NCBI RefSeq assembly: GCF_030316845.1
Contig: NZ_JASZYS010000001.1
Location: 248,001 to 312,000 of the forward strand
Length of the DNA: 64,000 nt
From: Variovorax davisae
Lineage (GTDB): Bacteria > Pseudomonadota > Gammaproteobacteria > Burkholderiales > Burkholderiaceae_C
Direction of reading: 5' to 3'
Shown here: positions 25,943 through 36,650 of the stretch, piece after piece
How positions within the stretch are numbered: position 1 is the stretch's first letter
Layout of the letters: every line of letters starts with the position of its first letter
The notes under the pieces: model-generated
Told to the model about the DNA's origin: nothing
Databases searched by the model: none
What the model saw: the letters and a program-made list of their open reading frames with translations, nothing else
Program-made: the position numbers and the translations under genes

Positions 25943-26848
25943 ATGGCCTCCAGCCTGCTGCTGCTGCTCGACGACATCGCGACGGTGCTCGACGATGTCT
26001 CGGTCCTGACCAAGGTCGCGGCCAAGAAGACCGCCGGCGTGCTCGGCGACGACCTGGCGCTGAATGCGCAGCAGGTGTCGGGCGTCAAGGCCAACCGGGA
26101 ACTGCCGGTGGTGTGGGCGGTCTGCAAGGGCTCCTTCGTCAACAAGGCGATCCTGGTGCCGGCGGCCCTGGCCATCGGCAGCTGGCTGCCGTGGCTGGTG
26201 ACGCCGCTGCTCATGGTCGGCGGCGCCTTCCTGTGCTTCGAGGGCTGCGAGAAGCTGGCCCACAAGTTCCTGCACAAGGAAGAGCACGCGCAGGACACGG
26301 CCCGGCACGAGCAGGCCGTGGCCGACGAGCGCGTCGACATCGCCGCGGTCGAGAAGCAGAAGGTCAAGGGCGCGGTGCGCACCGATTTCATCCTGTCGGC
26401 CGAGATCATCGCGATCACGCTGGGGACCGTGCAGGGCCAGCCCTTCCTGACCCAGCTCACGGTGCTGGTGGGCATCGCCCTGATCATGACCGTCGGGGTC
26501 TACGGCCTGGTCGCCGGCATCGTCAAGCTCGACGATGCCGGCCTCTACCTGAGCCAGCGCCAGGGCGCGGGCTCGCGCGCCATCGGCCGCGCCATCCTGG
26601 CCGCGGCCCCCTGGCTCATGAAGGGGCTCTCGATCGCCGGCACCGCGGCGATGTTCCTGGTCGGCGGCGGCATCCTGGTGCACGGCGTGCCGGCGCTGGC
26701 CCATGCGCTCGAGGCCTGGGCGGCGCCCCTCGGCGGTTTGCTGGGCGCCCTGGCCTCGATGGGCGCCAACGCCGCGGTCGGGATCGTCGCCGGCAGCATC
26801 GTGCTGGCCGGGGTCGAACTCGTGAAGCGGGCGCGCCGCACCCGCTAG
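25943..26848 (+). CDS. DUF808 (YedI-like) membrane protein
   Basis: A 301-residue inner-membrane protein of the DUF808 family. It begins [20 protein letters not shown], then [22 protein letters not shown], and has at least five hydrophobic helices including [21 protein letters not shown] and [13 protein letters not shown]. The family is widespread in proteobacteria; function is unknown. It follows the GNAT gene closely. Confidence 0.92.
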   Translation: MASSLLLLLDDIATVLDDVSVLTKVAAKKTAGVLGDDLALNAQQVSGVKANRELPVVWAVCKGSFVNKAILVPAALAIGSWLPWLVTPLLMVGGAFLCFEGCEKLAHKFLHKEEHAQDTARHEQAVADERVDIAAVEKQKVKGAVRTDFILSAEIIAITLGTVQGQPFLTQLTVLVGIALIMTVGVYGLVAGIVKLDDAGLYLSQRQGAGSRAIGRAILAAAPWLMKGLSIAGTAAMFLVGGGILVHGVPALAHALEAWAAPLGGLLGALASMGANAAVGIVAGSIVLAGVELVKRARRTR

Positions 26849-26873
26849 AGCCAGGCCGGCGCCGGGCGTTTTT

Positions 26874-27095
26874 TCAGCGGTCCTGGCCCCGGGCCCGCTG
26901 CACCAGGGCCACGACCACCAGCGCGATGCCCAGCACCAGCGCGAACCAGCCCACCACGGAAGCCCCGCCCACCGTCTCGCGCCAGCCGGGCGAGCTCAGG
27001 AAGTGGGGTGTGATCAGCACCGCAGCGCCAATGAGGATGCACAGCACGCCGCGCTCGATCATGCGCGGGTTGCGGGAGGGTCGTCTAAAAGCCAT
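26874..27095 (-). CDS. small two-helix membrane protein
   Basis: A 73-residue protein from the ATG at 27095 (MAFRRPSRNPRMIERGVLC). A basic N-terminus is followed by two hydrophobic segments (LCILIGAAVLITPHFL and SVVGWFALVLGIALVVVALV) and a short basic tail. It is convergent with the DUF808 gene. No family is recognised and no function can be given. Confidence 0.75.
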   Translation of the reverse strand: MAFRRPSRNPRMIERGVLCILIGAAVLITPHFLSSPGWRETVGGASVVGWFALVLGIALVVVALVQRARGQDR

Positions 27096-27362
27096 CGTGC
27101 GAGTGTAGGGCGCCGGCCGGCTGTCACGGGCATGTGACAACGGAGCGCCCCGCGCGGGCGCGGCCCCGATGGGGTGCGAGATCGCCGATCGGCACGGTGA
27201 CTGCTGGGGTCGCTGCTATCTGAATCATAGCGTTGTTAATCGAAAAGTGCACCATTTGTGCGCAATTCGTGAACTTGTTCCGTCGAAAAAGAGTACCTAA
27301 CTACTACAGTCGTAAGTATTAGTTTTGGCCTCAGGGCCTCTCATTTTCGGAAGAGCAACTGC

Positions 27363-30300
27363 ATGAACCGCGTTTTCAGTGTCGTCTGGAATTCCTCCCT
27401 TCAGGCCTGGGCCGTGGCTTCCGAACTGGCGCCGCGCGCCGGCAAGACGGCGACCCGCAGCGTCGCGGCAGGCGGGATTGCCGCCGCCCTGCTGGGCTTC
27501 GCCGGGGCCGCGGCGGCGGCCTGCACGACCAGCGCCGACGTGATCACCTGCGACACCAGCAGCACGCAGGCCACGACGGTGGGCGCGGGGCCCGGCACGC
27601 CGCTCAACACCTCGGTGATCGTGAACGCCGACGCCCAGGTCAGCACCGGCAACCAGACCGCCATCAGCATCGGCGACCACTCCAGCATCGTGATCCACGA
27701 CAAAGCCACGGTCGAGAACGTGGCGTTGAACGGTTCCAACGGCTTCTATGGCACGGGTGCCAACACGATCGAGATGGGCTCGAACAACACGCTGACCATC
27801 GCGCAGGGCGCCAAGGTGCTGTCGAGCGGTTCGTCGGGCACGGCCGAGGCGATCAATCCGGTCGGCAGCGACAACCTGATCATCAACAACGGCGAGATCC
27901 GCTCGAGCGCCGGCGGCGGCGCCTTCTGGTTCGAGGCGACCACCGGCCGCAACACCATCGTCAATGGCGCCACCGGCATCATCGCGTTCACCGGCGGCTC
28001 GGACAACATCCTGGGTGCATCCGGCACGATGGCCCTGGACTTCACCAACAAGGGCCAGGTGCTGGGCTCGCTGACCTTCGCCGACGGCGACGACCGGCTC
28101 ACCATCCACGACGGCTCGAAGATCACCGGCAGCATCGACGGCGGCAGCGGCAACAACACGCTGGCCCTCGGCGGCACCGGGGTCGGCACCTTCGACAAGG
28201 CGTTCTCCAACTTCCAGACCCTGGTCAAGGAGGACAGCGGCACCTGGACCTACAAGAACCCGCTGCCCGGTTCGGGCATCACCAGCACCCGCGTGGCCGG
28301 CGGCACGCTGGTGCTCGGGCTCGGTTCGAACGGGAGCGCCTATGCCGGCACCATGACGGTCGACGCAGCGGGCACGCTCGAAACCCCCGCCGCCTTCGCG
28401 CCCCTGGCGATCACCGACAACGGCCTGGTGCGTTTCGCGCAGCCCATCGACGCCAGCTACACCGGCCTGCTGAGCGGATCGGGCGGCATCGAGAAGACCG
28501 GCAGCGGCACCCTGACCTTGACCCGCGACCAGGCCATCACCGGCACCACCACGATCAGCGCCGGCACCTTGAAGCTGGGCACGGGTGTCACGGGCGGCAC
28601 GGCGGGCAAGGTGGACGGGCCGATCGTCGACAACGGCGCGCTGGTGATCCACCGGTCGGACGCCGTCACCTTCGGGGCGCCGATCAGCGGCAGCGGCAGC
28701 GTGACGCAGCTCGGCGCCGGGGTCACCACCTTCACGGCCGACAACAGCTACCTGGGCGGCACCACCATCGCGGCCGGCACGCTGCAGCTCGGCAATGGCG
28801 GCTTCAGCGGCGGCGTGGTCGGCGCCATCGTCAACGACGCGGCCCTGGTCATCAACCGGTCGAACGCCCTGACCCTGGCCGGCACGATCAGCGGCAGCGG
28901 CAGCGTGATGCAGCGCGGCACCGGCAGCACGACCTTCACCGCCGACAACAGCTACAGCGGCGGCACGACCATCGTCGCCGGCGCCTTGCACCTCGGCGAC
29001 GGCGGCACCACTGGCAGCGTGGCGGGCAACGTCCGCAACGATTCGATGCTGGTGCTGAACCGCTCGAACACGCTGCAGTTGGCCGGCGTGATCAGCGGCA
29101 GCGGCGACCTGCTGCAGATGGGCGGCGGCACTTCGCTGCTGTCCGGCGCCAACAGCTACAGCGGCGCGACCACGGTCGCGGCGGGCACGCTGAAGGCCGG
29201 TGCGGCGGGGGCGTTGAGCATGGCGTCGGCCCACACCGTGGCGGCCGGCGCGACGCTGGACACCGGCGGCTTCGACCAGGGCGTCGCCTCGCTGCGCAAT
29301 GCCGGCACGGTCAGCCTGATCGGCGCCGCTGCGGGCAGCACCCTGACGGTGAACGGCGCCTACGTCGGCAGCGGCGGCGTGCTGAGCCTCGGCACCGTGC
29401 TGGGCGGCAGCGGCAGCCTCAGCGACCGCCTGGTGCTCAACGGCGTTGGCGCCAGCGCCAGCGGCAAGACCACGGTGCGGATCACCAACCTCGGCGGCCT
29501 CGGCGGCCTGACCACCGGCAACGGCATCGAGGTGGTGAGCGCCGTCGGCGGTGCCACCACCACGGCGCAGACCACGCGCGACGCCTTCGCCCTGGCCAAT
29601 GGCCATGTCGATGCGGGCGCCTTCGAATACCGCCTCTATGCGGCCGACGCCTCGGGGGCGGGGGAGAACTGGTACCTGCGTTCGACGACGACCGTGTCGC
29701 CGATGCCGCCGGCGGTGCCGCCGGTGCTCGAGGACGGCAGCACGGGCAAGACCGAGTCGCCGGTCAACAGCGTGCCGACCTACCGCGCCGAGGTGCCGCT
29801 GTTCGCCGCCCTGCCGGCCCAGCTGCGTCAGTCCGACCTGGCGATGCTGGGCAACCTGCATCGGCGCGTGGGCGATGAAGCGGCGCCGGCGGCCGGCGAT
29901 CCGGCGGGCGGCCGCCAGGCCTGGGCGCGCGCGGTCTACAGCGATCTCGACATCCGGCAGGAAGGTCCGGCCTCGGCCCAGAGCCAGGGCCACGTGAGCG
30001 GCGTCCAGGCCGGCACCGACCTGCTGGCCAGCGGCGGCTGGCGTGCCGGCCTCTACGTCGGCACGCTCGACGGCAATGTCAACGTGGTCGGCAATGCGCG
30101 GGGGCTGATCGCCTCGGTCGGCAGCAACGACCTGAAGTCGCGCTATCTCGGCGGCTATGCGACCTGGATGGACGGCAACGGCCTCTACGCCGACGCCGTG
30201 CTGCAGGGCGGCCGCCACAGCTACACCGTGCAGCCGTACGGCAGCCTGAATATCGACGGCAAGGCCAGCAGCCTCACGGCCTCGATCGAGACCGGCAAGG

Positions 30301-30734
30301 CGTTCGCCCTGGGCGAAGGCTGGACGATCGAGCCGCAGGCCCAGCTGATCCACCAGAGCAGCCGCTTCGACAACGTGCTGATCGGTGGCGCGCTGGTGAC
30401 GCAGGATGCCGGCGACGGCTGGATCGGCCGCCTGGGCGTGCGCATCAAGGGTGACGTCATGACCGCGGCCGGCCGGCTCCAGCCCTATGGCCGCCTGAAC
30501 GTCTACCGCGCCAGCTCGGGCACCGACGTCGCGAGCTTCATCGGGCCGGCGGCGAGCACCCCGATCGCCAGCCCGGTCGGCTACACCTCGACCGAGGTGG
30601 CCGCCGGCATGACCCTGGCGCTGACCTCCACCACCACGCTCTACGGCGAAATCGGGCAGATCTACAGCGTCAGCGGCGACGCCAAGGTGCAGTCGACGCT
30701 GCAGGGCTCGATCGGCATGCGGCTGCGCTGGTAG
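27363..30734 (+). CDS. type V autotransporter with ESPR signal and PATR passenger repeats
   Basis: A 1123-residue surface protein. Residues 1-28 are an extended signal peptide region (MNRVFSVVWNSSLQAWAVAS), followed by the hydrophobic signal core ending near AGAAAAAC. The passenger is glycine/serine/threonine-rich beta-helix sequence, with four autotransporter-associated strand repeats near residues 370-405, 442-476, 509-543 and 578-612 (for example TTFTADNSYSGGTTIVAG). A proline-rich linker around 780 precedes a 270-residue beta-barrel that ends in an aromatic residue (GSIGMRLRW). Its GC-poorer 267-base upstream region suggests separate regulation. Adhesion or biofilm is the usual role; no protease triad is evident. 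Confidence 0.93.
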   Translation: MNRVFSVVWNSSLQAWAVASELAPRAGKTATRSVAAGGIAAALLGFAGAAAAACTTSADVITCDTSSTQATTVGAGPGTPLNTSVIVNADAQVSTGNQTAISIGDHSSIVIHDKATVENVALNGSNGFYGTGANTIEMGSNNTLTIAQGAKVLSSGSSGTAEAINPVGSDNLIINNGEIRSSAGGGAFWFEATTGRNTIVNGATGIIAFTGGSDNILGASGTMALDFTNKGQVLGSLTFADGDDRLTIHDGSKITGSIDGGSGNNTLALGGTGVGTFDKAFSNFQTLVKEDSGTWTYKNPLPGSGITSTRVAGGTLVLGLGSNGSAYAGTMTVDAAGTLETPAAFAPLAITDNGLVRFAQPIDASYTGLLSGSGGIEKTGSGTLTLTRDQAITGTTTISAGTLKLGTGVTGGTAGKVDGPIVDNGALVIHRSDAVTFGAPISGSGSVTQLGAGVTTFTADNSYLGGTTIAAGTLQLGNGGFSGGVVGAIVNDAALVINRSNALTLAGTISGSGSVMQRGTGSTTFTADNSYSGGTTIVAGALHLGDGGTTGSVAGNVRNDSMLVLNRSNTLQLAGVISGSGDLLQMGGGTSLLSGANSYSGATTVAAGTLKAGAAGALSMASAHTVAAGATLDTGGFDQGVASLRNAGTVSLIGAAAGSTLTVNGAYVGSGGVLSLGTVLGGSGSLSDRLVLNGVGASASGKTTVRITNLGGLGGLTTGNGIEVVSAVGGATTTAQTTRDAFALANGHVDAGAFEYRLYAADASGAGENWYLRSTTTVSPMPPAVPPVLEDGSTGKTESPVNSVPTYRAEVPLFAALPAQLRQSDLAMLGNLHRRVGDEAAPAAGDPAGGRQAWARAVYSDLDIRQEGPASAQSQGHVSGVQAGTDLLASGGWRAGLYVGTLDGNVNVVGNARGLIASVGSNDLKSRYLGGYATWMDGNGLYADAVLQGGRHSYTVQPYGSLNIDGKASSLTASIETGKAFALGEGWTIEPQAQLIHQSSRFDNVLIGGALVTQDAGDGWIGRLGVRIKGDVMTAAGRLQPYGRLNVYRASSGTDVASFIGPAASTPIASPVGYTSTEVAAGMTLALTSTTTLYGEIGQIYSVSGDAKVQSTLQGSIGMRLRW

Positions 30735-30830
30735 GCGGGCGGTCCGCGGGGGCCGGGTTTGGGTTCAAATACGCTTCCAGCGGCCGCCCGCGCCGGGCGG
30801 CCATCCGAAGCCATCGCCAGACCGGAACCC

Positions 30831-31247
30831 ATGGACCTTTCTCGTACCCGACTTCCCGTTTCCCTCCGGCGCATCGTCGCGCCGCTGCTGCTCGCCGCCG
30901 CTGCCTCGGGCGCGCCCGCGCAGCAGGACGCCGACCGCTTTCCCGCCGCGGCGATGAGTTTCCTGGGCGGCGAGCTGCCGGCCATGGAAGCCGCCATCAC
31001 CGCGCGTGACCGCGACTATTTCGAGGACGCGATGGGCCGGATGCTCGACTTCTCCGACAGCTGGGGCTTCAAGACGCGCGACAACCCGGCGCTGGCGCGC
31101 TTCCCGATGTGCACCGACGCGGTGTCGGATTTCCTGGTGGTCGGCATGTGCCGCATCATGACCACCAACTCGGCCTGCGAACCCGGCATGGCGGCGAAGT
31201 TCAACAGCAACCTGCAGAAGTGCCGCGAGCTCGCGGCGACGCGCTGA
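30831..31247 (+). CDS. secreted hypothetical protein with four cysteines
   Basis: A 138-residue protein with a basic start ([16 protein letters not shown]), a hydrophobic core and a cleavage site near ASGAPAQQ, so it is exported. The mature part is helical and has four cysteines in the C-terminal half ([28 protein letters not shown]), likely two disulfides. No family is recognised. It is followed after 19 bases by a crotonase gene on the same strand; a functional link is not apparent. Confidence 0.75.
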   Translation: MDLSRTRLPVSLRRIVAPLLLAAAASGAPAQQDADRFPAAAMSFLGGELPAMEAAITARDRDYFEDAMGRMLDFSDSWGFKTRDNPALARFPMCTDAVSDFLVVGMCRIMTTNSACEPGMAAKFNSNLQKCRELAATR

Positions 31248-31266
31248 CGACCCGAGGGACTGCACC

Positions 31267-32064
<798 letters not shown>

Positions 32065-32076
32065 CCGGGCGGCCGC

Positions 32077-33174
32077 TCAGGCGGCCTTCAGGCCCTGCAG
32101 CGTCTGCAGCAGCACCACGCGGGTCTGCCCCAGCACCATGCCCTTCCATTCGTCGTTGTCGCAGTAGAAGGCGTCGCGCAGGTCCTGGCGGATGGCGCGC
32201 TGCTGGTCCGCCGGCGCTTCCGGATGGCGGCGCAGCCAGGTGTCGGCGCGCAGCCGGTTCAGCACCTCCAGGTCGGGCAGGGTGCCGAACTCCAGGCCCA
32301 TCAGCGAGGCCCGGGCCTGCGGGCACTCGTCGTACACCGTCGACACCACCGGACCCGAGACATCGGGCGACGCCGAATTGCCCTCGAAGGGCGCGAACAC
32401 GTCGGCGCCCCACCAGGCGCGCGCGCGGGCCAGGTCGGCCGCCGCGTTGCGCCCGGGGTAGATCTTCTCGCCGTGGCCGTAGGGACCGAGGCCGGTGTGA
32501 ATGTCTATCCAGGCGATGTCGGTGGCGTTCGCCGCGTACTTGCGCAGGATCGCACGGACCGTGCGGTTGCTCCACGACGGTCCGGTGCCGCCGTAGAACA
32601 CGCCGTCGGGCGAGGCGTACTGGCCGGCCGTGACCGCGGTGCGGTAGGCGCGCAGCCCGTGCTGCGCGATGTAGGCGGCCATCGCGGCCTCGTCGGCGGC
32701 GCCCGGCGGCCAGCTGGCCGGCAGCACGAAAGGCTCGACCTCGGCGTAGGCCGCGTTGGCCGGCAGCGGCGCATCGAAGGGGATGTGGTTGCGGTTGAGG
32801 TCGATGTTGTCTTCGTTGGTCCGGTGCAGGTGCGAGAAGCCGTGCGGGTTCACCGCATGCACCAGCAGCAGCGCGACGCCCGCCTGCGCCAGCCGGGCCA
32901 GCAGGTCGGCATCGTGCAGCGTCGCCACCTGGCAGCCGGAGCCGCTGAAGCCCTCGGGGCCATGGGTGCCGGAGCTCACGATCAGCAGCCTGGCGGCGCC
33001 GGGCGCGCCGAGCAGCGCGACGTCGGTGGCCAGCGTCTCGCCGAGTGCGCCGCGATGGGCGTCGAGCACGAAGGATTCGACCGTGGCGCCGCTTTCGGCG
33101 GCGGCGTCGAGGAACTTGCGCCGGGCCTCGGCGTAGGTGCCCGAAAAATGGCGGGTGGCGGCGGAACTGTGCAT
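32077..33174 (-). CDS. DUF2817 (M14-like) zinc metallopeptidase
   Basis: A 365-residue carboxypeptidase-like protein. Zinc-site candidates are [14 protein letters not shown] near residue 70, and [18 protein letters not shown]; a later LEFGTLP carries the candidate catalytic glutamate. LNRNHIPFD is also typical. It has no signal peptide, so it is likely cytoplasmic. It is 27 bases downstream of an MHS-type transporter on the same strand, suggesting import followed by hydrolysis of an amide or peptide-like compound. Confidence 0.85.
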   Translation of the reverse strand: MHSSAATRHFSGTYAEARRKFLDAAAESGATVESFVLDAHRGALGETLATDVALLGAPGAARLLIVSSGTHGPEGFSGSGCQVATLHDADLLARLAQAGVALLLVHAVNPHGFSHLHRTNEDNIDLNRNHIPFDAPLPANAAYAEVEPFVLPASWPPGAADEAAMAAYIAQHGLRAYRTAVTAGQYASPDGVFYGGTGPSWSNRTVRAILRKYAANATDIAWIDIHTGLGPYGHGEKIYPGRNAAADLARARAWWGADVFAPFEGNSASPDVSGPVVSTVYDECPQARASLMGLEFGTLPDLEVLNRLRADTWLRRHPEAPADQQRAIRQDLRDAFYCDNDEWKGMVLGQTRVVLLQTLQGLKAA

Positions 33175-33201
33175 CGTGGGTCCTTGGAGAAGCGTTCGGG
33201 T

Positions 33202-34515
33202 TCAGGCCGGCTGATGGGCCCCGGCCGCGTCGATGTCCTTGCCGGTGAAGTCCTTGAGCCACAGCAGGCCCAGCAGCGACACCAGCGTCATCGCGAGAAG
33301 GTACCAGGCCGGCGCCAGCCGGTTGCCGGTGACGCCGAGCAGCCAGGTGCTGATGAAGGGCGAGAAGCCGCCGAACAGCGCCACGCCGACGCTGTAGACC
33401 AGCGACATGCCGCTGGCGCGCACATGCTTGGGGAACATCTCGGGCAGCATCGTGATCCCCGGCACGGTCTGGATCACCAGCGTGACGCTCAGCAGGCCGA
33501 CCACGGTGAACAGGACCGCGGGCGTCGGCGACTGGTTGAGCCAGAGAAAGCCCGGATAGATCATCAGCACCAGCGCGATCCGGCTCCAGGCGATCAGCGG
33601 CTTGCGCCCGACCCGGTCCGACCAGCGGCCGACGAATGGCGCCAGGCCGAACGACAGCAAGCCCGTCAGCGCGGCGCCGAACAGCGCCACCGTGGGCGGC
33701 AGGCCGAGTTCGCGCACTGCATAGGTCGGCATGTAGAAAGTCACGACGTAGGCCGCCGCCGTGCCGCCGACGATGCTCAGGATGGCCGCCAGCACGGTGC
33801 GGCCGTGCGCGGTGCAGACCTCCGACAGGCTGCTGCGCCGCAGCTTCGCCTGCGCCGCCGGCGCTTCCACGTCCAGCGATTCCTCGAGGTGCCGGCGGAT
33901 GTACATGCCGACTGGCGCGATCAGCATGCCGAGCAGGAACGGCACCCGCCAGCCCCAGCTTTCGAGCGCCGCCGGCGCCAGGGTGGCCGAGAGCAGGCCG
34001 ACCACCACGGCGCCGAGCAGGATGCCCAGGCCCTGGCTCGCGAACTGCCAGCTCGCCATGTAGCCGCGATCGGCCGGCGTGGCGTGCTCGACCAGCAGGG
34101 TGGTCGAGGCACCGACCTCGCCGCCGGCCGAGAAACCCTGGATCAGCCGCGCCAGCACGATCAGCAGCGGCGCCGCGACGCCGATCTGGGCATAGGTGGG
34201 TGCCAGCGCGATCATCGCGCAGCCCAGGGCCATCAGGAAGATGGTCAGGGTCATCGCCTTCTTGCGGCCGGCCCGGTCGGCATAGGCGCCGATCACGATG
34301 CCGCCGAGCGGCCGCATGATGAAACCGACGCCGAAGGTGGCGGCGGTCAGCAGCAGCTGGCCGTAGCCGGTGGAGGTGGGGAAGAAGAGCCTGCCGATCA
34401 GCAGCGCCATGAAGCCGTAGACCGTGAAGTCGAAGAACTCCAGCGCATTGCCGATGGTGGTGGCGACGATGGTCTTGCGCCGGGTCATCGGTCGGTTTAG
34501 AGCAGGAGCTTTCAT
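33202..34515 (-). CDS. MFS transporter, metabolite:H+ symporter (MHS) family
   Basis: About 437 residues from the ATG at 34515 (MKAPALNRPMTRRKTIVATT); another ATG lies 24 bases further in. Twelve helices are predicted; motifs GNALEFFDFTVYGFMALLIG, GAYADRAGRKKAMTL and GRWSDRVGRKPLIAW are those of ShiA/ProP-type symporters for small carboxylates or betaines. It is first in an operon with the DUF2817 peptidase and divergent from a LysR gene, the likely regulator. Substrate unknown. Confidence 0.88.
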   Translation of the reverse strand: MKAPALNRPMTRRKTIVATTIGNALEFFDFTVYGFMALLIGRLFFPTSTGYGQLLLTAATFGVGFIMRPLGGIVIGAYADRAGRKKAMTLTIFLMALGCAMIALAPTYAQIGVAAPLLIVLARLIQGFSAGGEVGASTTLLVEHATPADRGYMASWQFASQGLGILLGAVVVGLLSATLAPAALESWGWRVPFLLGMLIAPVGMYIRRHLEESLDVEAPAAQAKLRRSSLSEVCTAHGRTVLAAILSIVGGTAAAYVVTFYMPTYAVRELGLPPTVALFGAALTGLLSFGLAPFVGRWSDRVGRKPLIAWSRIALVLMIYPGFLWLNQSPTPAVLFTVVGLLSVTLVIQTVPGITMLPEMFPKHVRASGMSLVYSVGVALFGGFSPFISTWLLGVTGNRLAPAWYLLAMTLVSLLGLLWLKDFTGKDIDAAGAHQPA

Positions 34516-34577
34516 CTGGACATGTTTCGTGAGGTTGCCGCGGCCGGATGCTAGGCAAAGCTGGTGCTTGTGAAAAG

Positions 34578-34588
34578 ACAATAATTGT
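34578..34588. promoter_or_regulatory. candidate LysR operator in divergent MHS/LysR gap
   Basis: ACAATAATTGT is an 11-base inverted repeat with central A in an AT-rich patch of a 98-base divergent intergenic region, 26 bases before the LysR start. A GATCGAT stretch follows. Binding by the adjacent LysR protein is inferred. Confidence 0.4.
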
Positions 34589-34613
34589 TCTTGATCGATA
34601 ACTTTTGGTTTTC

Positions 34614-35513
34614 ATGAAGCCCAACCAGCTGCTGGCTTTCGTCGCCGTGGTCGAACACCTGAGCATCCGCGGCGCGGCGCGGACCCTCGGCCTCTCGCAG
34701 CCCGCGGTCACCAAGATCGTGCGCGAGCTCGAGCGCGAGGTCGGCGCACCGCTGGTCGAGCGCAGCGTCAAGGGCGTGAGCCTCACGCCCTACGGCGAGG
34801 CCTTCGCTCCGCGCGCGCGGCTGCTGCTGGCCGACATGCGCCGGGCCCGCGACGAGATCGCGCAGATTCGCGACGGCGCCACCGGCAAGGTGGCGGTCGC
34901 GGTCAGCACGTCGGTGGCGCTCACGATCCTGCCGGCCGCCTTCAAGGCCTACCACGCGCGCCTGCCCGCGGTCGATGTCCACTTCAGCGAGGCGGTGCTG
35001 CCCTGGATGCTGGCGCGCCTGCGCGACGGCCAGATCGACCTGGCGGTGGCCCATGTGATTCCCGGCACCCTCGATGCCGCCTTCGAAGCCATCGACCTGT
35101 TTCCGGTTCAGCTGGCGGTGGGCGTGCGCGACGGCCATCCGCTCGGCGGCGCGACATCGTTGCGGGAGCTGCATTCGGCCGAATGGGTGCTGCCCGGCGA
35201 CGGCGAACTGGGCCGCGAGGCGGTGGCGCCGCTCTTTTCCCCGATCGGCCTGACCGCGCCGGCGCGCGTGATCCTCGGCGACTCGGTCACGGTGGCGCTC
35301 GGGCTGGTGGGCCACATGGACCTGGTCGGCCTGTTCGTCGAGCCGCTGGTCGGGCTCGCCTTCAGGCACCACGGCATCCGGCGCGTCGCCATCCGCGAGC
35401 AGCTGCCGCCGCTGCACGTCTGCGTGGTGAAACTGCGCAGCCATCGGCTGACGCCGGCGGCACGGCACTTCGTCGAGTGCGTGCAACTGGCTGCGAGGGC
35501 GCCTCAGGCGTAG
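34614..35513 (+). CDS. LysR family transcriptional regulator
   Basis: A 299-residue LysR protein. The winged helix is MKPNQLLAFVAVVEHLSIRGAARTLGLSQPAVTKIVREL, followed by a two-lobe effector domain. It is divergent from the MHS transporter and DUF2817 operon and probably activates it in response to the imported compound. The last ten bases overlap the end of the convergent GST gene. Confidence 0.93.
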   Translation: MKPNQLLAFVAVVEHLSIRGAARTLGLSQPAVTKIVRELEREVGAPLVERSVKGVSLTPYGEAFAPRARLLLADMRRARDEIAQIRDGATGKVAVAVSTSVALTILPAAFKAYHARLPAVDVHFSEAVLPWMLARLRDGQIDLAVAHVIPGTLDAAFEAIDLFPVQLAVGVRDGHPLGGATSLRELHSAEWVLPGDGELGREAVAPLFSPIGLTAPARVILGDSVTVALGLVGHMDLVGLFVEPLVGLAFRHHGIRRVAIREQLPPLHVCVVKLRSHRLTPAARHFVECVQLAARAPQA

Positions 35514-36154
35514 CGCGCCAGCATCGCGTCGGTGTTGGTCTTGCGGTCGGCGTTGACCGTGATCACGTGCGGCCGCTGGCCCATGCGCTTCAGGTAGTCG
35601 CGCGCGGCGGGCAGCCGCTCGGCCAGCAGGTCGCGCCCGTAGATCAGCCGGGTCGCATTGGCGACCAGCGGCAGGTGCGTGATCGCGGCGCAATCGGCCA
35701 AGGTGAACTGGTCGCCGGCGATGAAGGGCGTGTCGAAGCGCGCCAGCTGGCCGAAGGCCGGGATGTTCTTCTCGAGCTGCTGGCCGATCTTCTCCTTGAG
35801 GCCGTCGCTGACCTTGCCGCCGAAGAAGGCCTCGGGGTAGAGGTTGCGGGCCACCAGTTCGAGGTGGAGCTCGAGGTAGAGATTGAGCTCGCGCACCTTG
35901 GCGGCGGCATAGGGGTCGGCCGGCAGCAAGGGAACCGAACGGTAGGCGGCCTCGATGTACTCGTTGATCGCGGCCGACTCGCACAACATGCCCTGGTCGG
36001 TGCGCAGGTACGGCACCTTGCCGAGCGGCGAGGCCGTCAGGTCGGTCTCGCCGATCCAGGCCAGTTCTTCGTCGAAACGGACGTTCTTTTCGAGCAGCGC
36101 CAGCTTGACCTTGTTGTAGTAGTTGCTGGCGGCGAAGCCGATGAGTGTCAGCAT
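35504..36154 (-). CDS. glutathione S-transferase family protein
   Basis: A 216-residue GST. The thioredoxin-like N-domain begins MLTLIGFAASNYYNKVKLAL and contains the glutathione-binding LGKVPYLRTDQGMLCESAAI (cis-Pro and Glu-Ser). The helical C-domain includes FTLADCAAITHL. The catalytic Ser/Tyr of standard classes is probably within SNYYNK; class cannot be assigned by eye. The gene may detoxify electrophiles using glutathione made by the GshA encoded 1.2 kb away. Confidence 0.92.
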   Translation of the reverse strand: MLTLIGFAASNYYNKVKLALLEKNVRFDEELAWIGETDLTASPLGKVPYLRTDQGMLCESAAINEYIEAAYRSVPLLPADPYAAAKVRELNLYLELHLELVARNLYPEAFFGGKVSDGLKEKIGQQLEKNIPAFGQLARFDTPFIAGDQFTLADCAAITHLPLVANATRLIYGRDLLAERLPAARDYLKRMGQRPHVITVNADRKTNTDAMLARYA

Positions 36155-36213
36155 GCATGTCTCCTTCGTGGGTTCGGCCGCCATTGTGCCGCTCGCGCCC
36201 TGGGCCGGCGCCG

Positions 36214-36540
36214 CTAGCGCAGCGAGCGCCCGAAGCGCCCGGCCGCCGCCGAGGCCTCGTCCTCCGAGCGGACCTCGGCCGCCAGCGGCCGTGCGCCAGC
36301 CACCACCGACACGGCGATGGCCTTCTTCGGGCAGATGCCGAGGCAGCTGCATTGCACCACCCGCAGCCGCAGCGGCAGCTTGTGCAGTTCCTTCTTGAAG
36401 ATCTTGCGCACCTGCTGGGCCTTGAGCTTCGACGGGCCGTTGCTGCGCTTCTCGCATTCGCCGCAGACCAGGGCGACGCCACCGAATTTCGCCTCGACGA
36501 GCAGGTCGTCGGCGGCCGCGCGATCGTGGGAGGGGTTCAC
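36214..36540 (-). CDS. thioredoxin-like (2Fe-2S) ferredoxin
   Basis: A 108-residue protein from GTG at 36540, preceded by AAGGAAAAG. It has cluster cysteines in ALVCGECEKRSNG and VVQCSCLGICPKKAI, with KKELHKLPLRLRVV between, as in shethna-type thioredoxin-fold ferredoxins. The extra cysteines (CGEC and CSCLGIC) leave the exact ligand set open. A single gene between GST and esterase; redox partner unknown. Confidence 0.82.
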   Translation of the reverse strand: MNPSHDRAAADDLLVEAKFGGVALVCGECEKRSNGPSKLKAQQVRKIFKKELHKLPLRLRVVQCSCLGICPKKAIAVSVVAGARPLAAEVRSEDEASAAAGRFGRSLR

Positions 36541-36650
36541 TGCTTTTCCTTGTTGGCGCGCGAATGCTAGGCCCGAACGGTGCCGGCAAGCGTCAGCCAA
36601 GTTGCCGTCCTGCCGGAACCCGGGCCGATTTCTGCGGTAACTTCGGTGCC

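Noticed and set aside
26855..26876. A terminator after the DUF808 gene (CCGGCGCCGG followed by GCGTTTTTT)
   Set aside because: The palindrome has no room for a loop and the T-run is offset, so a proper stem-loop cannot be drawn.
28470..29200. Genomic tandem repeat or CRISPR-like array in the autotransporter
   Set aside because: The periodicity is of protein strand repeats; the DNA units differ in length and sequence and lie inside one open frame.
27297..30353. A 1018-codon open frame on the minus strand opposite the autotransporter
   Set aside because: High GC and codon bias of the real gene keep the antisense frame open. Its translation is low-complexity Ala/Gly/Arg/His/Val without any domain, and the plus strand has a full ESPR-passenger-barrel protein.
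32224..34500. A 758-codon plus-strand frame across the DUF2817 and MHS genes
   Set aside because: It spans two good minus-strand genes with clear family motifs and is itself domain-free.
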